From Halichondria panicea (taxonomy: Eukaryota > Porifera > Demospongiae > Suberitida > Halichondriidae), in NCBI RefSeq assembly GCF_963675165.1, contig NC_087392.1, positions 2,185,001 through 2,249,000 of the forward strand: a stretch of DNA of 64,000 bases. The letters are read 5' to 3'. Position 1 is the stretch's first letter. Every line of letters begins with the position of its first letter. The translations under genes and the position numbers were made by a program. Below are positions 22,645 to 35,000 of this stretch, one piece after another. The notes under the pieces were generated by a model. That model searched no databases. It was given only the letters and a program-made list of their open reading frames with translations, and was not told where the DNA came from.

Positions 22645-23801
22645 CTAACAGCTGGAATAATGTACGACTGCGGCACCTTTGAACTCAACCTGTAGGGGTG
22701 TATCAATTCATGAAATATGATGAACGATAACCAATATAATATCACCTGTTGCAGTCATGCTGAAGTCATCAAAGACGCCTGGATAGAAACCACCCATCCC
22801 GAACCCGACAAACCCTTTGCCCGTCTTCACAGTCTGAGAAGTGACCATCTTTTCGTCAATGGAGGCCTCTACCATCACACCCTGCAGGTGGAAACAATGG
22901 GATGGTCATCAGGAGGTGTGGTGATACGATCCTCACCTTGACAGTCAGTCCCAGAGTGTACCAGGTGTTCTCTTTCACCTCATACTTGCCAAAGGCAATA
23001 GAGTCTGCACCAACTAGAGCAGAGCAGAGTGAGCAGCTGCCATTCTAAATGAGGGGGGGCGACTCACTGAGATTAGACGTCATGTTCCAGTACCCAGCCG
23101 CGTCAATCCAGAAGTAGATTCCCTGAGCTAGGAGGATGCCACACCCACCTCGGTCAACACGTGCGGCCACAAAAGCTCGCTTGGATCCATTCTCTAGGAA
23201 AACTGACACCTGGACCGTCACATCTTGCCTGAGGGGATAGATGTAACCACTGACTTCTAAGCCTGATACTACTGTAACCCTTAATGCTACTAATTGACCT
23301 CAAGGGTAGACTAGTGTACAAATTAGATTACTACATGGTCCAGGGGGGGGGGGGGGGGGCCCATGGTTGATGTTTTCTCTAAAATAAAGTTTGCATCGAG
23401 TGAGGTGAAAATGGTTGTAAACGTTATATGAGATACAAACTGAGATTGTTGCTGGCTCACCAAGTGCTGTTTCCCAGTATGGTGATTGGGTTGTTAGAAT
23501 CAGAGCACCAAGTTATTGGCCTTGACGTCACCACCTACAGGGTGATGACATCATACTGAATCACTATTACATCACCCCCTCACTTGTCTCATGGCTTTTG
23601 CGTGAGAGCTCCTTGTGTCCACAATCTCAAACACACCAGACTGGTCAGCAAAGTACTTTGCCTCAGAGTCCACATCGTAACCTGAAGAGGACAAAATACC
23701 ACCACTGAGTCCCTTGCAACAAACACCACCACCCATACAATCAACTCCAATATCTCCCAGAGTTGAAGTCTAAAGCATGCACCACATATACAGACATACG
23801 C

Positions 23802-23854
<53 letters not shown>

Positions 23855-26800
23855 GCACAGGACCATCTTATAGCTGCTGGCAATCAAACAGCTCTCATAA
23901 TCACTACACACAAATTTGTACGCGGACAGAAGCACGCACGCACGACCATACTTTAGCGAGCTTTTCCTAACCACTGCACATCCAGTTTTGTTACACTACT
24001 ACATGTACACCACTCACTATTGAAGTCATCTTTGTAGCTGTCAGGGAAGGGCTTGGACCCAGGGATGTTGGGGAAAGCCCCCTTCTGTTGTCCCTTGAGA
24101 GTGGAGAGAGTGATGACCGTGTCCACTGCTAGATCCAGCGTGAACGACCCCTTGGTTACCTGACATGGAAAAACATGGAAACGCCATAAAACTATTTTAC
24201 ATAACTGTGCGATATAGATGTGCAGTAAAGTGATTCTTGACGTTTACTGAAGGTATATACATCTGACATCATTTGTTATAGGAAGGGTAAAGGTCAGTTG
24301 TCTACGACCACGGTGATGACAACTGATGCATCTACCTTCCAAACCCACCACCAACCCCAACCACACACATACTTGTACGTACCTCAACTGATGGCATCTT
24401 CTGGAAGTACTCAGACTCATCTCCTTTCTCAAACTTAAGTGTGGACTTCCACTGACTCAGCATAGTAGCCTTGGCCTGTGTATGAGAAGCATAATTGTTA
24501 TGTATGCACTGAGTACACATAATAGGTTGTACAGCTTGGAGCATAACTACAGTCAATACTTACCAAGCTCCCACCCAGTACAAAGGTTGCAGACTGAGTT
24601 TTGACTTCATACTGGGGCAGATCAGGGCGAATACACTTGGAGTGATCGTGAGACTACAAGAAAAAACCAATCTAGCTAGCACATACGCACTCGGTGTGAT
24701 TACCATGGTTTCAATGACAATAGTGAAGTCTTCGGTGTCCGGGTCCATAAGAGTGACGTAGCTGCCTCCACTGTCTAGGTGGCCAGCACCATGGTTGTGT
24801 TGGAGGTAATGGTAGCCAGGTTTCGTGAATTGAGTGGTGTGAGCTGGAGTGAGAGGGTAAAGACACATTCAACAACAAATTAATTAATACGGAAAGAAGA
24901 AATGCATCGAATTAGTAACCTATAACTATTATAATACCATTACAGTGGCTATTAAACTCTACACGTATAATAAAACAAGATGCTCTTAGACACTAGTTGA
25001 TGAGATCTACGTGGGAAGTACATGGGAAAAGTTCCTCAGACGAGGTATACTATGGGACTTAGTATATCTACAATTTACATAGTATACCTAGTATTCTGTT
25101 GTCAAGTAATTGTATTGTAGTCAAGCCTCGAGGGCAAGGTTTGCAAATGCGCACTAGTAATAATGAGTTAGACACTGTTTTGTCGGTGTCTATGTGATTT
25201 AGAAGCCCTCAGCCACTTGTAGTACCCTCACTACGCTCGGATACTAAATCAGTGCCTTTGGGCTTCTACATGTAATCTCATGACATCTCCAAAACAGTGT
25301 CTAACTATTATATAGAGCATTCACTCCGTGCATTGAGCTTAATCGCACAGCGGCAACAGATTATAACGTATAACCATAATTGGTAACAATTGTAAATCTA
25401 GAAAGCAACGATTAGATCATTAGAAAAACAGTGTTGTACGTACATATGTAGTAAAGTGTTTTTTGTGGCCTTTGAAGATTGCCAACAAGTTTCAACTATC
25501 AGTAGCCTATTTATTATTTTTCAACCACTGTCTCATTAGCAGTTAAAGCAGTCCATGAAAGTGTCTATTCGCTCAAACCGCTCATTTTCGTGTCCACACA
25601 CACACACACCTATCACTCTACCCCTGATGCTGCGCGCTGTGCACGGACGGATGCTAAAAGTACCTGACATCCAGATTGTGCCTGTGACATCATAGTTACC
25701 GGACCAAGGCTCGGCAGCTGTCATGAGACCATCGCTGTAGTAGGGAAGGCCCGAGTAGTAGCTGGCAATCAGGTTCCATGATATGGTACTGGGGAGGGGG
25801 GGTGGGCAGTGTTAGTTAACACACCGGTATAAGAGTAGATATACCTACCCGGTCATGTTCCCATTCACATAGTTCTGATTTAGAATCTGAAAAACAAAAG
25901 TATGACTTATAAAGGGATAAGTAGTTGAGTTCCACACATATTATGTTCACCCCTCTATCACACTCACCCTTGCCCAACATCCCGCCCCCGTATCGTCATT
26001 GAAGGTGCTGTAGTCCTCCGAGGCCCACAGCTGCTTACCACTGGCCACCGCATCAGCATTACTGTTTGTACCAGGATAATGGGCACTGAAGGGGATAATC
26101 GAACCCACTGATGAATTCCTAGAACAAAACATATCTCACTCACTCACTCACCCCAGAATACTGACAGCTGCCTTTAAGTCTGGATCACTTTGTACATTAG
26201 CAGAAATGTCTTTAAAGTTTCCGTCAGCGGCCACTATCTGAACGCTGGAGAGCCCCATATCATCCAGGGTTTTACGCAAGGTCTGCCAAGAACAACAGCT
26301 TTGCTGCATGCATAGCCACTCACTCATTCAACACATACCTTGATGTACGTACTGTTATACTGTCTCTCATTCCACACCTGCAAAAGTGAAAGCAATGCTA
26401 AGCAAACAGACAATCAAAAAAACAGACAAACAAACTAACAGACTACTATACCCGTGGCCGCCCACGCGCGCCTCGGGTAATCACATGTATTATGCTCAGC
26501 CATGGTTCATCAGAGACCAGCGTGCAGAGAGAGAGTGGCAGGAAAAAAACAACTCATACTCTGTGTACAAAGCTAAATGATGAGTACTGATGATGTCATT
26601 GGGTGGTATCAAAAATTTGGAAGGTAACTGGTTTCCCAAAAAAATATGCTATTGCAAATGCATGCCTAGTAATGGTGCAGTTTTGGAGTATAAAACATGT
26701 GCCAAGAATACGCGCAGCGCATGACCTAGCTTTGAACATGTGCCCGAGGAACTCGCTTGCACATGTATACCTGAGGTTAAACAAGAGGCCACTCATGGGA

Positions 26801-27899
26801 AAGCCTGAAATACGTACTAAAATGTTCGAGGCACTTATATTTGGTTAATAGTGACGTACTCCCACATAATCAATGTCCAGCTTGTACTCGGACTTTGCCC
26901 CGAGGATCCAGTAGCCAACATATGTTGATGTGAGGACAGGAAATGTGTAGGGACTGCCGGTACCATTGCCTACCTGTGGATGGGGGGGGGGGTACCAAAC
27001 ATTATGCACAGTGGGTTAGTTCACACAAAGGGTAAAAAATTGGATTTGAAAATGGCAATTGACTCTTGACAAAATCTCAAGGCACTACACACAGATGCAC
27101 TCACCCAGGAGGGGAAGGCCCAGGAGAGAGCACTCAACTTGATGTTTGGGTTTCTCTGTGCATGCAAACAATCACGAGTAATGGGGGGAGGTGAGACATG
27201 AACAGAGAGAGAGGTTGGATCTCACCTTCTTTGCCTCTGTCATCAGCCACCACTCATAGCCTCTGTTGAAGTTCATGTCATCAGCAGTGTGCATGTGAGA
27301 AGACTCAGTGCCGTCTGAGGGACATCAGAATAAGAACGAAACCATTGCAAATGTGTAGTTGGGGTTTTGGTTAAGCTCTACACTAGACTCTTAAAGTTAT
27401 TCGTGTTTTTAACCTTCATAACTTTGTCATACTTACAAAATTTTAATATACCATTGGATTCTTTAAAAAGTCCTGGTTAAAAAGCGCTTCTATCTATCGT
27501 ATTACTATTATAATAATATTTTGCGGGTGAAAAACCTTTGTGAATTCAGCAAAAAATTTGACCCTTTGCGATCTGCGTTCTGGCAAGGATCGTGTGTATT
27601 TACTAGAGGTTTTGCGGATTTTATTGATCAATGCGAATTGATCATGAAACCCTCGCAAAATTCGCAAATGTTTGATGCTCGCAAAACATTCTAGTAATAC
27701 GGTATAATTATGTTTTAGAGCTGATAGCGTTAACCAGCTGAAAATTAGCATTTTCCAACTGGCATACTGATCATAAGCTTAAATGAAGCCATTATTGGCC
27801 ATAATTATAACTTCCGGGGCCAAACCTACCTGTGCTCTGTGCATCTCCACCAATCTCCACCTTGAGTATCTGCAGAGATGCTCCAAAGTTGGGCTGTGT

Positions 27900-27941
<42 letters not shown>

Positions 27942-28288
27942 GTTGGAGAGGATGTCACACTACTCACCTTGAAAAGAAGGTCGAGGATCTCGTCCCTCTG
28001 CTTCTCAGGGTAGCTCACTAGGAGACGAGACGTGGCCTGTGTAAATATTTAATGTATCCAAAATGAAGAGTTATCAGCTATAGATCTATAAGCTGCCAGT
28101 GCGTGCTATTAGGCCCATGTTGCATGTTCTTAGCTACACACTTTATCACACGATCTCACCCCTCCTCCACTGAGTCCACCGATACCATCGAACCTCCTCC
28201 CCAGTCCTACACTGTCGTCAAGACTGTAGGAGCCAGCTGCAGCTTGCAGGCTAGCAATCACCAACAAAGCAACGGTCCACATCTCCAT
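22645..28288 (-). CDS. GALC: Galactocerebrosidase (lysosomal, GH59), 21 exons
   Basis: Hydrolyses galactose from galactosylceramide and related lipids in lysosomes. Exons from the start: 28160-28288, 27968-28036, 27830-27893, 27226-27314, 27105-27155, 26860-26973, 26339-26377, 26152-26282, 25968-26118, 25849-25886, 25664-25788, 24704-24843, 24564-24653, 24383-24475, 24018-24159, 23584-23681, 23461-23534, 23068-23228, 22937-23013, 22746-22881, 22645-22689. This gives about 685 codons, like the human enzyme. A signal peptide ([20 protein letters not shown]) precedes [15 protein letters not shown]. The TIM barrel carries VWNERQY, whose Glu is the acid/base, and [10 protein letters not shown], whose Glu is the nucleophile. 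[14 protein letters not shown] leads into the beta-sandwich, and the last 200 residues form the lectin domain. The exon with [16 protein letters not shown] adds residues before AHYPG compared with vertebrates. Confidence 0.93.
23342..23359. repeat. Poly-G tract in a GALC intron
   Basis: A run of 16-17 G followed by CCC. It lies between exons 18 and 17. The length may be unreliable in the assembly. Confidence 0.7.
23807..23851. repeat. (CA)n microsatellite
   Basis: About 20 CA units in the intron between GALC exons 16 and 15. Confidence 0.9.
25166..25306. mobile_element. 141-bp foldback MITE in a GALC intron
   Basis: The termini AGTTAGACACTGTTTTG and their inverse at 25290-25306 enclose a second inner inverted pair (AGAAGCCC and GGGCTTCT). 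It lies in the large intron before exon 12. No clear target duplication can be set apart from the AT-rich flanks. Confidence 0.7.
27495..27704. mobile_element. 210-bp MITE with TATCGTATTACTA ends in a GALC intron
   Basis: The left end TATCGTATTACTA and right end TAGTAATACGGTA are inverted copies, with TTTTGCG repeated inside both. A diverged partial copy is at about 31065-31200 (TTTTGCTGGTGAAAAACC, then GGATCGTGTGTATTTACTAG). A TA duplication fits Tc1/mariner-type MITEs. Confidence 0.7.
27899..27939. repeat. (GT)n microsatellite abutting GALC exon 3
   Basis: Read on the minus strand, the (CA)n run ends only a few bases above the acceptor CACACAG at 27894-27896, so it takes the place of the usual pyrimidine tract. 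Confidence 0.85.
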
Positions 28289-28568
28289 TCAGTACTGGGA
28301 AAATATTATATAGGTACTTTATATCCTTATGAGTAGGTCAGTCACATCAGAGATATATACTCTACTTCTGTATCTCTGGTCACATGTGCAGGTAGACCAC
28401 GCCCACCGACTTGGAACAGGAACCAATTAACATTGTTACACTTGTATATAATTATGTATGTATCTTTGGTCACTTTTCCATTGTGCAAGCAAAACTGTAT
28501 ACATGTTACAATAATTATGTGATTAGCATGCGAACATAAAACAAAATTAAAATGATAAGAGTGTCTGA

Positions 28569-29676
28569 TTATTGACTGTTGCTTTTCATTTGAGCTCTTC
28601 TTGACTGCTGCACTCTCTGAGTCAACCACTCGATACCTTCAGTCACACCCTCTCTGCAGGGGGATATATACATAAACACGCCAATGTAGGGTGTACACAA
28701 GACACCCACTCACCCTTTGAGTGCAGACACCCTCTGTATCTTACAGTCCCTATCCCCTATGGACTCCACTCCGGTGTTGAAGGCACTCTCCACTTCAGTC
28801 AGGGGGAGGGCATCCTAGAGGGGTGGGAGTAGCAACGACATACGAGGTGTTACATACACACCTGTCTGTCTTGCTTGTTAGCCAGTATGAGCAGTGGTGC
28901 CCCCTCGAGGTCAGGGTGCAGAATAACCTTCCCTGTGGTACATGGTGGGCAGGATAAAGTGATACGACATCTATCAATGTAGCACTCTTACTGAAGGTCT
29001 GCGATGACATGGCCAGGTTCTCAGGGTCAGAAGAATCCACGACGTAGATGACCCCCTGACACTCGGCATAGTACTAGACACAAAGTAAAGATTAGTACAA
29101 TACCTCCTAGATCTTTGCTCTAATCACACCAACCGACAGGTCTGTCTACAAAAGAGCTACAAAATACTTCGTAAAGTAGGTATGCCTAAGTTCAAATTAT
29201 GAAGCTGAGCATGATGCTATAGCCTAGTGGACAGTTTTGAGGGTTTGTCACTACATGTACCTTATCCCAAAGGCTCTGAAGGTCCTCTTGTCCACCGAGG
29301 TCCCAGAATATCAGTCTAGTGGAGCCTTGCTCAATCCTCGCAACTACGTATTAATTTAATACATAATATTAATTAAACACTCCCACAAGTCATCATAGTT
29401 ACCGTTTAGTCCGACAGTGCTCGTTATCTTGTTGAGAGGCATTCCATCATAGTTGTTGATAAACAAACTCTTTGTTTGCTCCAGGAAAGTCTGTGTTTAA
29501 GTTTGCGCACAAACAGTAAATGATCATGTGATGGTAGTTAAATATATCTATCTAGTTTATAGCCTGTGACTTCAAGGACTAACCGTTTTCCCAGCATTAT
29601 CTAATCCAAGTATGAGAACATAATATTCATCTTTTCTAAAGAAGTACTTCCAGAGACCTCTGAGCAAAGTGAACAT
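28569..29676 (-). CDS. ARFRP1: ADP-ribosylation factor-related protein 1, Golgi small GTPase
   Basis: ARF-like GTPase acting at the trans-Golgi, where it recruits ARL1 and its effectors. The protein starts MFTLLRGLWKYFFRKDEYYV, as ARFRP1 does (rather than the Gly2 of classical ARFs). The P-loop is GLDNAGKTT, switch 2 is WDLGGQEDLQSLWDKYYAEC, the base-recognition motif is NKQD, and the C-terminal part reads GEGVTEGIEWL. It has about seven short exons: roughly 29585-29676, 29402-29491, 29270-29343, 28993-29073, 28862-28932, 28713-28816 and 28569-28655, with a stop at 28569-28571. This gives about 200 codons, the family length. Start ATG 29674-29676 is the first Met and matches the family. It is followed by GALC on the same strand with about 280 bp between. 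Confidence 0.9.
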
Positions 29677-29699
29677 GGTGATTTTGTCGAGGATTTTGT

Positions 29700-31520
29700 T
29701 TCTTAGTAAATTTTTAATCCGCGGCTTGACCCCGAGTGATGTATGTACATCCTTATCCTCGATCCTAGGCCGCTCTTTTTCACCACGAGGCTAACCTCTA
29801 GTCTAACCTCAAGAGAAAAAGAAAAGACACCAATCGAATCCAAATGGATCTGGAGTCTTCTCACCACAAAGCCAATCGAAAAACTGGTAAGTGAATTTGT
29901 TATGTACATATTTTGCATACAATAGAAACTTTTGCGCTAGCCATATAATTATTGTGTGTATGCTGCACTGATAATAATAAAAAATTATACCGTTTGGTGC
30001 ATTTGCAGTCTGCATAATATAATTATTGTTGTGGTGCAGATGTCTTCATGATTCAACCCGAATGACAGCAAAAATCAGATGTTAAAGATCACAAAACATT
30101 CGCTGCATGGAGCTATGATGACTTAGTGTGCACTGTGACAGTGTTGAAATGTAGGTACGTGATCGTGAGGGAACAGCATTAATTTTATCTTTATAATAAT
30201 ACGCAGTAAAAACCTACACTTTTAAAATTGTTATGAAGCCATAGGTTGCTTTTTTGTTAGTTGAAAAATTATGTTGAAGTCTTGGTGTCGCATAGACTAA
30301 GAGGGTCGCATCTAATTGGAGATAGCTCTCTACTTGTCTACTCTATAGAGGTCTACTTGCCTCGATTTCAGGCTGCTAAAAACGGGATAGAAACAGGGTT
30401 AGGGGTAGCCTTCTGCACAGGTCTTGTATTGAGAAAGTTCCGCCTGGGATCGAAGCTAGGCTAGGGTGTGACTACATTTAACCTCCATTTAGGACACGAC
30501 ATTAAATGACATTTGTCAAAACAGCTGTCGCTAGTTCAGAAAATTGCCTATAGCTCGGTGGTATTGCATATTTGGAGGGTTGCCTTAAATCGAGGTCACG
30601 AGGTCACGGTGTATACTTTTGCAACATTATCTGTATATATTCCTGGTGTCATTTATAAAACTACATGTGCAGCGTAATATATCCTTTTTGTTCTAGGCCT
30701 CACCCTTAACCTCTAATCCAGTCACCCAACCCAGAGGTTGTAAGAAGTAGGTAGTGTCTTATGTCTGTGGGTTTCACAATAGTACACACTACACTCTCTG
30801 TGGGGTAAGGACTTGTCTAGACTAGGCCTTGTTCAATTATGCTCAAAATGTTGCCTATTAGTCTAGTCTCATAGCGGGTAATTTTTGAGGGCCTCGCAGA
30901 TTAGCCATTTTTGTAGCCCACAAAAATTACCCATTTAATGTGCAAGTGCTAGAAGCTTAGGACTACATGTTCTTGCATAGCAACATTGTAGTGTGGTTTT
31001 GTGGTAATGCAGTGCTAATTTAGTATTTTGCAAGGTCTATGCAAACAGCTGTAGTAGTACTACTACCATACATGTATTACTAGAATATTTTGCTGGTGAA
31101 AAACCTTTGCGAATGAGCCAAATCAGCAGAAAATTTGACCCTTTGCGATCTAACTATTGCATTCTCGCATGGATCGTGTGTATTTACTAGTAATAATTTA
31201 TGTTTTGTGTTATAATTTTATTGATGCAAATTGATCATACTTTCTACCAAAAATTTCCTAATAGGTTGCCTATTAGGCTGGCATAATGCTCAATGCTCCA
31301 CCCACCTATTAGTCCAAGCATAATTGGGCAAGGCCTAGTCTAGACTATAATATTATGTACTTTCATCTACAGGCATCCAGGCTCTCTGACACGGAGGACC
31401 AAGCAAAAATTAACTGGCAGCACTGAGAGAGAGGGGCTCTTCTCATCGATCTGTTTTACATGCAGTGGCTGAGCTGTACAAAAGGTACAAGTATAATATT
31501 GCCCTCAGTATAATATTGAG
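29700..31520. other. No gene seen; scattered repeat fragments
   Basis: Contains a short inverted-repeat relic at about 30868-30935 (GCGGGTAATTTTTG and CAAAAATTACCC) and a partial copy of the 27495 MITE family at about 31065-31200. Part of a repeat with ATTTGGAGGGTTGC occurs at about 30567; it recurs at about 43075 and 50057. No supported frame. Confidence 0.5.
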
Positions 31521-31526
31521 GGCAGT

Positions 31527-31990
31527 ATAAATGCCTCGGGTGCGCATGCGTAGCAGGGTATATGGTAGTGTATTTGTGTGTGTTGAGCGTTACAGCTGCT
31601 CCATGATAAATGAAATTCAAGTAGGAGTTTTTATAGGCTTCTAGTTATTAGTTCAAACTCCGTGATATAACTTAGACTGAGTGGTTAGCACTGCACTAGA
31701 ACACTTAGCTGTTGATGGCTGCAATAGTAAGAGCTGCAAAGCCACACTGTTTATTCATTGCAATTAGGACTTAAAATTTTCGACATTCTTTTAGCAACAA
31801 TCATTTCCCATTCTTTTCACCATTCTCTGCATGCATGTGTAATGTTAGCCTCCTTCACAAGGCCTGAAATCGAGGCTAGTGTAATGTAAGTTGTAACTGT
31901 ACATGCGTGTATTTAATAATAGTACTGTAGCTTCATTGCCATAAAACTTTGGCGCCTCCACCGAGGCATCAGCACCCGCAGTGCTTTTGT
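31527..31990 (+). repeat. Dispersed hairpin-ended repeat copy
   Basis: Starts ATGCCTCGGGTGCGCATGCG and ends CACCGAGGCATCAGCACC, CGCAGTGC, TTT. It is more diverged than the next copy. Confidence 0.75.
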
Positions 31991-32075
31991 AATTACATAA
32001 TATCTATGATTATAATTATTGCTTACGGTAGTTGTCTTCATCAATAGACAAAGTTGGTCAGTCGATTATTGGTCA

Positions 32076-32598
32076 TATGCCTCGGTGCGCATGCGTATAC
32101 GGTAGTGTGTTTGTGTGTGTGTGTGTGTAGACTGCTACAACTGCTCAAAGATCATGAAGTACAAGTAATAGTTTCTATAGGCTTTTAGCCATGTTTTCTT
32201 GGATTTGCAAAATAATGCTTGGTTGTCGAGTTATGCCTAACTTGGAATGCCATTGCTGCGTAGAAAAACTTGTCCATGGAGTGTTGTTACTCTACTTGTA
32301 GTTAGCTCTACACTAGAACGCTAGCTATTGGTAGCTACATGAGTGAGAAGAGAGCTACAAGGCTCTGCTGATGCAGCCATTACTTTTAGACTTGGACTTT
32401 TGTCATTTTTAACAACAACCATGGTCAATCATTCATTACCCACTCTTTTTTCTGTGATTCCTGCAGCAAAATTAAATAATGCAAAAGTGTTCACCATGAT
32501 TAATGTGTGTATAAAAGCTATTGCTAATAGCGAGTAGCTTTATGTTATGTAGCTTTGACACCTCCACCGAGGCATCAGCACCGCGAGTGCTTTCATTA
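32076..32598 (+). repeat. Dispersed hairpin-ended repeat, good reference copy
   Basis: The 5' end is ATGCCTCGGTGCGCATGCG, followed by a (GT)n tract at about 32107. The 3' end is CACCGAGGCATCAGCACC and GTGCTTTCAT. ATGCCTCGGTG and CACCGAGGCAT are inverted ends, and both ends can fold into hairpins. There is no coding frame. The plan (sub-terminal inverted repeats, microsatellite near one end, stem-loop at the other) resembles Helentron-derived HINE elements; this assignment is inference. Confidence 0.75.
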
Positions 32599-32599
32599 T

Positions 32600-33725
32600 T
32601 ATAACAGTGGCCGTTTTTTATTTTGCACTTAAGTTACTGAGGCGTATATACTCGCAGTAGCTGCTGTTGGGGCATGCCCTCTGGTTTGTTGTCCATACCC
32701 TCACTCGTGCTTTGGTCGCCATGTGTCTGCATCATATCAGGGCGGGGCTTAGGCTGGGGTGGAGTTTAGAGACATGTCTTGTCTAGATATGTCTGCCTCA
32801 AAGCCAGAATCAGTCTCAGTCTCTAGTTTGTTGTGTTGTTGGAGTTTTGCTTGTTTTGAAGACTGAAGTATTTATCAACAATTAATTAATTAACGAGTTT
32901 CACGTGAACCATGTACGTTGTAAAAAATCTGTCTCATCACTAATGGAGAATCGTGCATGTGCAAAATAATTATTCTACTTGGTAGTTTTGTAGTTTTGTA
33001 TTCTTTTGCATTCCCTGACATGGCACTAAGCTTAAGCGGCCAGACTGTACAGTCCTATAGGCGGTAAGCTTCTGATGACGAGGTCAAGGATGGTTTACAA
33101 CATGGATCAATGTCTGCATGCTTCATAAATCATTAAGTCTGCTGAGGAAGATAATCCATGTGTTTGTACTTGTCACCACTTGTAGCAACTAACCCTAACC
33201 CTTTGATAATCTCTGGGTGCTCGATGGCCGGTTAGTGGCGGAGGGTTGTGTTGGTGTAGTCAAAGCCTATTCAGAGGCCGTGAGCGATACCGTGCAGTAT
33301 GTAAGATGCGTGGTATTGGTCAGACAATGCGTTGTATACTTGCTTTGGGTGTTTGAGACATGTACAGCTAGTAATCTGGGAAAGTCAGTTATGCATGTTT
33401 ATTTTACTTTCTTGCCGTTCTGAAATAAAAATACATGGAGGAATGAATGACCCCTATTAAGTAAGTGTTTGGAATTTAAGTAAGTGTTTACACATGTTGT
33501 TAGTGTATAGTTATCAATGTCCATGATTAGATTATAGACATGCTAAGCATAGTAAGAAAGCATAGCATACTGAGAAACGCTGGTTAGTAGCTAACTGCTT
33601 TTGTTTGGGCACGGTACACTTGCGAGGAAATTGAAGCATAAGATCAATAAGCATGTAAGAAACGCAAGTAGTATGAGAGCATAACATAATGAGAAAACGA
33701 GCTGGGCTGCATTTTGTAGAGACTT
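32600..33725. other. No gene seen
   Basis: Low-complexity AT-rich sequence and unassigned repeats. An open frame at about 33217-33423 has no features that I recognise. Confidence 0.5.
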
Positions 33726-34030
33726 GGATTGATCATCCTCGAACACTGCTGTCCCACAATTTGCCTTCATCTTCTGTGAAAATGTTGGCGTGTTTTACTT
33801 GAATGCCTATTCCTTGTGAGTGTAATTTGTGAAAAAGCGAATCCAAAGTGGCTTGTAGTGGCTTGAATTGACCGTCTTTCTTGTCCAAAAGTTGGAGCAG
33901 TTAGGATTTATTTCTCTCGTGTATCTAAGGATACCACACAACAGTTGGTAGACTGTGGCAGGTGGATAGCTTTCACCATTGAGCTTTTTTGCTTCTACTG
34001 CCAATCTTGCCAGGTGAGTATTGAGCAAGG
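33726..34030 (-). pseudogene. Crypton/DUF3504-type tyrosine recombinase fragment
   Basis: Minus-strand reading gives LNTHLARLAVEAKKLNGESY, PPATVYQLLCGILRYTRE, then (one frame away) LLDKKDGQFKPLQATLDSLF, HKLHSQGIGIQVKHANIFTE and DEGKLWDSSVRG. This order matches the N-terminal region of Crypton-derived proteins such as QRICH1 and ZMYM types. The frame breaks at about 33890, and a stop follows directly after SVRG. The C-terminal recombinase core with its tyrosine is absent. Confidence 0.65.
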
Positions 34031-35000
34031 TATGAGGCTTTCTTTACTTCCCTGCTGCATCCGTAGAGAGTTTGACGGAGGAGATTCAGTGTTCTTGTTG
34101 CTCAGCGTGATACATTGTAACAATGTGAGCTCCACTTTAGGTCTGGGAAGGTCAGAGGCTGTGAGCAGACCTTCTGGAACAGCTTGCAGTGGACAGTGAG
34201 TATTTCTTTATTGCTTCCATCAGAGCCCATTGTGTTGCTTTGCTAGTATTAACTGGAGTGTATCCCTTCGTCTTCTGAAGCGAACTTGAATCTTTTAGAA
34301 GGCAGCTTGAGCTGCATATATGGCCCGCCTGCCCTCAAGCAACTCACTACAATTATTTCCCCCTCCCCCTGTCCTCAAGTTCATGCGCAGCATCGAAAGT
34401 TTTCCTGGCTGCAGAGACTAGTGGGAGGGTCTGGTTGGCTGCATGGGGAGGGTCTGCTCTATTTTTGCGGCTTAATAAGGCTCGATACGTAGGACAACCG
34501 GTCCACTCGCACATTCCAAGGCAGTAGGGGTCGTAATAGCAAGCTTGACTCATTGACGGTTCAGCTACTAGTTCAAATGACTAACCTGGCAACGCAGTAA
34601 ATAAATCAGTTGTTGATTGGTTGCCTATAGTAATTATAACTTATTAACAACCTCAGCGTGCGTGCGTGCATCATCAGTTTAACATATACACATATATTAA
34701 GTTCGATGTGCATGACCTTGTACTCTATCAAGTATTGCATGTGTCTGAGTTTTAATGCTTTCAAACTGAATTCCTCACATATTTGACAAGCTTTATGCAA
34801 TCTATAAAAGCCATGAGCTTACATAATAGATTCTTTTAAGCACATTAATTTGGTAAACCAAATATGCGAACATATTAACTTACACATTCTGAATCATGAA
34901 TGCTAACTGATTAAATCTTCGTCGATAGTGTCATTGATAACATCAAAAGTGACTATCATTAATTTTAAGGGTGCAATAGCATTATAATTACTAAACTACA
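34031..35000. other. No gene seen
   Basis: Unassigned sequence between two transposon remnants. It has no frame with recognisable domains. Confidence 0.45.

Noticed and set aside
23589..23974. Cysteine/valine-rich frames across the (CA)n tract
   Set aside because: Products of a microsatellite read in frame; they overlap GALC intron sequence and contain no domain.
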